Source: DASRJX01 sp035649235
GTDB lineage: Bacteria; Acidobacteriota; Polarisedimenticolia; Gp22-AA2
DNA: 5,199 nt
Assembly (NCBI GenBank): GCA_035649235.1
Contig: DASRJX010000038.1
Location: 1-5,199 of the forward strand
Direction of reading: 5' to 3'
Positions within the stretch are counted from its first letter, which is position 1, and every line of letters starts with the position of its first letter. This document shows positions 1 through 5,199 of the stretch, piece after piece. Below the pieces are notes generated by a model. The model saw only the letters and a program-made list of their open reading frames with translations, did no database searches and was not told the DNA's origin. The position numbers and the translations under genes were made by a program.

Positions 1-1
1 G

Positions 2-1953
<1,952 letters not shown>

Positions 1954-1957
<4 letters not shown>

Positions 1958-2400
1958 CGACGACCCGATGGGACCCGTTCCGCGACCTGATGGCGATCCA
2001 GGACCGCATGAACCGGCTCTTCCAGGAGACGATGGCGCGCCAGCGCGGCGAGGAGGAGCTGGAGCTCGGACAGTGGTCGCCCGCCGTGGACATCTACGAG
2101 ACCGGCGACAAGATCGTCCTGAGGGCCGACCTGCCCGGCCTCGAACAGAGCGAGATCGAGGTCCGGGTCGACGACAACACGCTGACCCTGCGCGGCGATC
2201 GGAAGGCCCCGACCGACGTGAAGGCGGAGGATTTCCACCGCGCCGAGCGGCCGCATGGACCCTTCCTGCGCTCGTTCAGCCTGCCGCAGAACGTCGACCA
2301 GGGCGGCATCCGCGCCACCCACAAGAACGGCGTGCTCGAGGTCGTCCTGCCGAGGGTGCGCGAGGCCAAGGCGACTTCGATCCGCGTCGATGTACGATAG
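1954..2400 (+). CDS. Small heat-shock protein, Hsp20 / alpha-crystallin family
   Basis: ATP-independent holdase that binds unfolding proteins and hands them to DnaK/ClpB. 148 aa, normal for bacterial class-A sHsps. The N-terminal arm (1-40) begins with RWDPFRDL and an amphipathic helix (MAIQDRMNRLFQE), typical of the family. The alpha-crystallin domain runs from about W41 (WSPAVDIYE) to R134. It includes ADLPG (58-62), the NTLTLRGDR strand (75-83), GPFLRSFSLP (102-111) and the signature NGVLEVVLPR (125-134). The short tail holds an I-x-V form of the I/V-x-I/V oligomerisation motif (IRV, 143-145). The start is the ATG in the ATGA overlap with clpB, served by a strong GGAGGAG site. Placement directly after clpB fits a functional pair: sHsp-loaded aggregates are easier for ClpB/DnaK to dissolve (known for the families). 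Family call is firm; a specific paralogue name (ibpA, hspA) is not warranted. Confidence 0.95.
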
Positions 2401-2410
2401 AATGTCACGC

Positions 2411-2416
2411 AGGGGG
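2411..2416 (+). promoter_or_regulatory. Shine-Dalgarno of htpX, decides the start
   Basis: AGGGGG five bases before the ATG at 2422. It favours that ATG over the in-frame TTG at 2419, which would be only two bases from the site. It lies in the 21-base gap after hsp20, which has no room for a separate promoter and terminator. Confidence 0.7.
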
Positions 2417-2421
2417 TTTTG

Positions 2422-3261
2422 ATGAACACTCTGAAGACCGTCTTTTTCCTGGGCCTTCTCTCGGCCCTGATCATCCTGATCGGTGGGGCGTTCGGAGGCC
2501 GCCAGGGCATGATCCTGGCGCTCGGCCTCGCGGCGACCATGAACTTCTTCTCCTACTGGTTCTCGGACCGCATCGTGCTGGCGATGCACAGGGCGCAGCC
2601 GGTGACCCGCGAGCAGGCCCCGAGCCTCTATGAGATCCTCGATCGCCTGACAGGTCGCGCCGGCATTCCGATGCCTCGCGTCTACATTCTCCCCGAAGAG
2701 TCGCCGAATGCCTTCGCCACGGGCCGCAACCCGCAGCACGCCGCCGTGGCCGTGACGCAGGGGATCATGAGGCTCCTGTCTCCCGAGGAGTTGGAGGGGG
2801 TCCTGGCCCACGAGCTGGCGCACGTCCGCAATCGGGACATCCTGATCAGCTCGATCGCCGCAACGCTCGCCTCCGCGATCATGGTGATCGCGAACATGGC
2901 CCGCTGGGGGGCGATCTTCGGCTTCGGCGGCCGGGACGACCGCGACGGGCCGAACCCGCTCGTGCTCCTGGTGACCGCCATGCTCGCCCCGATCGCCGCC
3001 GTGCTGATCCAGATGGCGGTGTCCCGCTCCCGAGAATACCAGGCCGACGCGAGCGGCGCCGAGCTGACGCACAACCCTTACGGACTGGCGAACGCCCTGC
3101 AGAAGCTGGAGGACGCCGGCAAGCGCGTCCCCATGCTGACGGCCAGCTCGACGTCGAGCCACCTGTTCATCGTCAAGCCGTTCACGGGGCGCTCGCTGGT
3201 CAATCTCTTCAGCACGCATCCCCCGATCAAGGACCGCATCCAGCGCCTGATCGGGAGGTAG
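2422..3261 (+). CDS. htpX: Zinc-dependent membrane endopeptidase HtpX (M48 family)
   Basis: Inner-membrane M48B metalloprotease with its active site facing the cytoplasm. In E. coli, HtpX works beside FtsH in clearing misfolded membrane proteins and is stress-induced (family knowledge). 279 aa, near the usual 280-300. It starts MNTLKTVFFLGLL, matching the conserved family N-terminus, which supports the ATG at 2422. Two N-terminal membrane helices (about 4-22 and 28-47, ending MNFFSYWFSD) are followed by a cytosolic segment with PNAFATG (95-101). The zinc site HELAH is at 130-134 (codons 2809-2823). Two more hydrophobic segments follow (about 140-160 and 179-200), then the third zinc ligand E205 in SRSREYQAD and the C-terminal FSTHPP (263-268). 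Every catalytic feature is intact. It is the only membrane protein in an otherwise soluble chaperone operon; grpE follows after 30 bases. A general Ste24-like M48 protease is less likely given the N-terminal match. Confidence 0.96.
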   Translation: MNTLKTVFFLGLLSALIILIGGAFGGRQGMILALGLAATMNFFSYWFSDRIVLAMHRAQPVTREQAPSLYEILDRLTGRAGIPMPRVYILPEESPNAFATGRNPQHAAVAVTQGIMRLLSPEELEGVLAHELAHVRNRDILISSIAATLASAIMVIANMARWGAIFGFGGRDDRDGPNPLVLLVTAMLAPIAAVLIQMAVSRSREYQADASGAELTHNPYGLANALQKLEDAGKRVPMLTASSTSSHLFIVKPFTGRSLVNLFSTHPPIKDRIQRLIGR

Positions 3262-3270
3262 ACGCACCGG

Positions 3271-3287
3271 GCGCACTTCGGTGGCGC
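3271..3287 (+). promoter_or_regulatory. UUCG-capped hairpin over the grpE ribosome-binding region
   Basis: In the 30-base htpX-grpE gap, CAC (3274-3276 read outward) pairs with GTG (3281-3283) around a TTCG loop (3277-3280). After one bulged G (3284), GCG (3271-3273) pairs with CGC (3285-3287). The only purine-rich candidate ribosome site, GGTGG (3280-3284, seven bases before the ATG at 3292), lies within it. No T-run follows, so it is not an intrinsic terminator. Structure is read by eye; any control of grpE translation is inference. Confidence 0.4.
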
Positions 3288-3291
3288 GACC

Positions 3292-3930
3292 ATGAGCGAC
3301 AAATCCATCACCGAAAGGAAAGGGGACGGCAAGGGCGAGGGCGAGCCCTCCACGTTCGCGGTCGTAGACCGCCGGCCCCAGTTCGAAGGGTCCGGCGCCG
3401 CCGAGGCGGAGCCGCGCTATCCCAGCTTCGTCGAGGAGCTGAAGGCGCGCGCCGAAGAGGCGGAGCGGAGGGCGCGGGAGATCTCGGCGGCCTACCGCCG
3501 TATCGACGAGGAGCGCGACGCCTTCCGCGAGCGCCTGACCCGCGATCTGGAGCGCCGCGTCGACATCGCCCGCGCCGAGATCATGCGCCGGATCATCCCG
3601 ACCCTCGACGATCTCGATCGGGCGATCGCGGCGGCGCGCGCCACCCCCGATCCGGTGGCGCTGCTCTCGGGCGTGACGCTGACGCGCGAGCGGATCCTCC
3701 AGGCCCTGGCCGCCGAGGGTGTGGAGGAGATCCGGACCGAAGGGCGTCCGTTCGATCCGGAGGTGGCCGAAGCGGTGGCAACCGAGACGACCGACGATCC
3801 GGCCCGCGACAACCTCGTCGTGGAGGAGCTGGAGAGGGGCTATGCGCTCCGCGGCGCCCTGCTCAGGCCGGCGCGCGTCAAGGTGGCCCGCGTCCAGCGG
3901 TCCCCGTCGTCCGCCCGGGACGAGCCCTAG
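3292..3930 (+). CDS. grpE: Nucleotide exchange factor GrpE (DnaK co-chaperone)
   Basis: Homodimeric cytosolic factor that releases ADP from DnaK and resets the Hsp70 cycle. 212 aa, usual size. Residues 1-45 are charged, Gly/Pro-containing and probably disordered, with FAVVDRRPQF (22-31). A long helix/coiled coil rich in Glu, Arg and Ala spans about 46-100 (dimer stalk). IIPTLDDLDRAI (101-112) matches the family LLPVLDNLERAL. G127 aligns by eye with E. coli Gly122, a residue important for DnaK binding. GVEEI (143-147), GRPFDPEVAEAV (151-162) and the beta-wing RGYALRGALLRPARVKV (182-198) complete the fold. One deviation: the usual FDP..HEAV/HQAV histidine is alanine here. The ATG at 3292 is the only plausible start, because the frame runs upstream to the htpX stop without another start codon. 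Its leader has a weak GGTGG site. It is separated in this window from dnaK/dnaJ, its usual neighbours. Confidence 0.93.
   Translation: MSDKSITERKGDGKGEGEPSTFAVVDRRPQFEGSGAAEAEPRYPSFVEELKARAEEAERRAREISAAYRRIDEERDAFRERLTRDLERRVDIARAEIMRRIIPTLDDLDRAIAAARATPDPVALLSGVTLTRERILQALAAEGVEEIRTEGRPFDPEVAEAVATETTDDPARDNLVVEELERGYALRGALLRPARVKVARVQRSPSSARDEP
3907..3923. other. Perfect inverted repeat in the grpE 3' end near the convergent junction
   Basis: TCGTCC (3907-3912) and GGACGA (3918-3923) form a six-base-pair stem with a five-base GC-rich loop. It lies just inside grpE, 7-11 bases before the facing stop codons. It could help stop transcripts from either side, but neither strand has a T-run after it, so it is not called a terminator. 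In sequence this GC-rich such a stem can arise by chance. Confidence 0.25.
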
Positions 3931-3933
3931 GAA

Positions 3934-4938
3934 CTAGACCAGGTACGCCACCGCGAACCCCACCTGCGCCATCATCAGCATCAGGTACATGTGCGTCCAG
4001 GAGGGGTGGTTCTCCGTGGAGGCCAGGGAGGCCGGATCGCGCAGGATGAGCCGTGCGGTCCAGGCGCCCCACCCGGCCAGGCCCAGGCCCAGGAGGCTCA
4101 GCAGACGGGGGTCGCCGGTCAGGATCGGCCCGGACCCGAGCGGGTTGGGAAGCACGGCCCCCAGCGGGATCAGCAGCCACGGCAGGACGAAGAAGGGCGC
4201 CACGAAGCGGGCCGAGCGAACCACGCCCCAGCGGATCGGCAGGGTGCGGCAGCCGTGGGCCGCGTCGCCTTCCATGTCCGAGAAGTCCTTGCTCGTGGTC
4301 GCTCCCAGCAGGAAGAGCAGGAACACGAGGCCGATGTACCAGGGCTCGAGGTGCCGCACGCTGCCGACCATCGACCAGCCGGCGACCTTGAGGAGGCAGC
4401 CCCGCGGAATGGCGATGGTCACGTTGGCCCAGATGCCGAAGCGCTTTGTCCGGCCCCAGGCCGGATCGGAGTAGACGAAGGTCATCAGCATCCCGACGAG
4501 ATAGATGAAGAAGCACTCGTGCGCGGCGAGCGGCGCCGTCAACCGCTCCGCGAGCCCGGTACGGGGATAGATCACCACCAGCCAGGTGGGCCCGAGGGCC
4601 ATGAGGTACAGGACGGCCGCCAGCCTCCGGGAGGCGGCGAGCGAGATGATCCCGGCCGGCAGCGGACGCTGCGGTTTGTTGCGACGGTCGATTTCCAGGT
4701 CGTGGATCTGGTTGAGGACGTTGCTCGCCGCGTTCAGCAGCCCGGCGCACAGCGAGCCGAGGGCTATCGTGGCGGCGACGGCCAGCGTGAAGCGGTGCTG
4801 TGGATCCGGGTTGTGCGCCGAGCCGAATGCGGTCAGGGCTCCGGAGACGACGCCCAGGGTCGGCGGCAGCAGCGTGAACGGGCGGGTGAAGGCGAAATAG
4901 AGCCGCGCCCGCTCCGCGAAGCCCTGGATCGGCTTCAC
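3934..4938 (-). CDS. UbiA-superfamily membrane prenyltransferase
   Basis: Integral membrane enzyme moving a prenyl group from a prenyl diphosphate to an acceptor (aromatic ring, tetrapyrrole or glycerol phosphate). 334 aa, hydrophobic, about eight or nine membrane segments (e.g. 20-38, 52-72, 103-124, 141-157, 200-215, 244-263, 279-297, 316-333). Both Mg-diphosphate motifs are intact. The first is NQIHDLEID (N76, D80, D84), continuing into RRNKPQRPLPAG. The second is KDFSDMEGD (K217, D218, D221, D225), continuing into CRTLPIRWG. The DxxDxEGD...RTLPI.WG pattern recalls geranylgeranylglyceryl-phosphate, chlorophyll and homogentisate prenyltransferases more than UbiA proper, but the acceptor cannot be assigned. 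The start is GTG at 4938, overlapping the upstream DUF92 stop as GTGA. No other start codon was found in the nearby upstream codons (to about 4965). A purine-rich GGTGGGGGAGG (4950-4940) precedes it closely. Operon partner: the DUF92 protein. It ends three bases from grpE, facing it. Confidence 0.92.
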   Translation of the reverse strand: MKPIQGFAERARLYFAFTRPFTLLPPTLGVVSGALTAFGSAHNPDPQHRFTLAVAATIALGSLCAGLLNAASNVLNQIHDLEIDRRNKPQRPLPAGIISLAASRRLAAVLYLMALGPTWLVVIYPRTGLAERLTAPLAAHECFFIYLVGMLMTFVYSDPAWGRTKRFGIWANVTIAIPRGCLLKVAGWSMVGSVRHLEPWYIGLVFLLFLLGATTSKDFSDMEGDAAHGCRTLPIRWGVVRSARFVAPFFVLPWLLIPLGAVLPNPLGSGPILTGDPRLLSLLGLGLAGWGAWTARLILRDPASLASTENHPSWTHMYLMLMMAQVGFAVAYLV

Positions 4939-5198
4939 GCCTCCCCCACCAGCGCCAGGAGGATGCCCGCCAGCGCGCCGATCAGCGTGTTCGAGAAGTT
5001 GACCGCCTCGTTGTCCATGAGCCCCTTCTGCTCCAGCGTGGCGCCGAGAACCGAATCGGCGCTCGAGCCGACGAACGCGGCCAGGAGCACGGCCGGGATC
5101 GCCCTGGGGCCGACGAGGCCGAGTGCGGCCGCGAGGCCACCCACGACCAGGGCCGCGGCGGCTCCGGTGAGCGTCCCGATCCAGGTCACCGCACCGTC
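4935..5198 (-). CDS. DUF92 / TMEM19 family membrane protein (VTE6-like), C-terminal part only
   Basis: Only the last 87 residues are in the window. The reading frame is open to the right edge (DGAVTWIGTLTG), so the GTG at 5189 is internal and the true start lies outside. The fragment carries the conserved C-terminal pattern of DUF92: DGAV..GTL.G at the edge, then GSSADSVLGATLEQKG, then DNEAVNFSNTLIGA (conserved Asp codon 5055-5057; N..NT at about 5000-4986). These sit between hydrophobic segments typical of a polytopic membrane protein. DUF92 includes plant/cyanobacterial VTE6, which phosphorylates phytyl phosphate to phytyl diphosphate; most bacterial members are uncharacterised. The next gene is a UbiA-type prenyltransferase that uses prenyl diphosphates and overlaps by four bases, so a role in supplying its donor is plausible (inference). 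The family call is good; the kinase function is unproven. Confidence 0.85.
   Translation of the reverse strand, partial: DGAVTWIGTLTGAAAALVVGGLAAALGLVGPRAIPAVLLAAFVGSSADSVLGATLEQKGLMDNEAVNFSNTLIGALAGILLALVGEA
4940..4950 (-). promoter_or_regulatory. Probable Shine-Dalgarno for the prenyltransferase GTG start
   Basis: Reading leftwards, GGTGGGGGAGG precedes the GTG at 4938 and lies inside the last codons of the DUF92 gene. Its GGAGG core is only one base from the start codon, too close to be ideal, while GGTGGGGG is at a better distance. With the GTGA overlap this suggests translation largely by coupling to the upstream gene. Confidence 0.45.
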
Positions 5199-5199
5199 G

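Noticed and set aside
2417..2420. TTTT next to the htpX Shine-Dalgarno as a FourU thermometer
   Set aside because: A FourU element pairs an upstream UUUU with the ribosome site. Here the T-run directly abuts AGGGGG on its 3' side and cannot fold back onto it.
2401..2421. CIRCE, HAIR or sigma-32-like control site between operon genes
   Set aside because: The gaps are 21 and 30 bases and hold no TTAGCACTC/GAGTGCTAA or CTTGAGT/ACTCAAG halves and no -35/-10 pair. Heat-shock control, if present, acts upstream of the window.
3907..3923. Intrinsic bidirectional terminator between grpE and the prenyltransferase
   Set aside because: A short stem is present but no T-run follows on either strand, and it lies inside the grpE coding sequence.
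3878..4750. 290-codon - frame overlapping the prenyltransferase and grpE end
   Set aside because: Shifted reading of the prenyltransferase gene. The true frame has both Asp-rich motifs and membrane helices; this one is Arg/Pro-rich and runs into grpE antisense.

Overview
The window is a high-GC bacterial segment (roughly two thirds G+C by eye, strongly G/C at third codon positions). It is almost fully coding, with gene gaps of 30 bases or less. It holds six genes in two converging operons. The organism looks like a diderm, high-GC, probably uncultured soil or subsurface lineage. An Acidobacteriota-like or similar deep-branching phylum is my guess from overall protein flavour, not from any marker in the window. 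No rRNA, tRNA, mobile element, CRISPR array, phage gene or long non-coding stretch was seen.

Left part, + strand (2-3930): a heat-shock / protein quality-control operon. It runs from clpB (5' part outside the window) through a class-A type small heat-shock protein (Hsp20) and the membrane zinc protease HtpX to the nucleotide exchange factor GrpE. The clpB stop and hsp20 start overlap as ATGA. The hsp20-htpX gap is 21 bases with a strong Shine-Dalgarno, and the htpX-grpE gap is 30 bases. Together they cover holding of unfolding proteins (Hsp20), extraction of aggregates (ClpB with DnaK), DnaK recycling (GrpE) and removal of damaged membrane proteins (HtpX). DnaK and DnaJ are not in the window. 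The operon promoter must lie left of base 1; no CIRCE- or HAIR-like operator is visible inside.

Right part, - strand (5198-3934): a two-gene membrane operon read leftwards. It has a DUF92-family integral membrane protein (N-terminal part outside the window), then a UbiA-superfamily prenyltransferase. They overlap by four bases (GTGA), so they are very likely translationally coupled. DUF92 includes the plant/cyanobacterial phytyl-phosphate kinase VTE6, which makes a prenyl-diphosphate, the kind of donor that UbiA enzymes use. A prenol-phosphate activation plus prenyl transfer module is therefore an attractive reading, but the substrate cannot be told from sequence alone.

The two operons meet tail to tail with only three bases between the grpE and ubiA stop codons. 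The points most worth a second look are the DUF92-UbiA pairing, a UUCG-capped hairpin that covers the grpE ribosome-binding region, and the way the hsp20 Shine-Dalgarno is embedded in a poly-arginine tail of ClpB. I found no clearly new biological system here.
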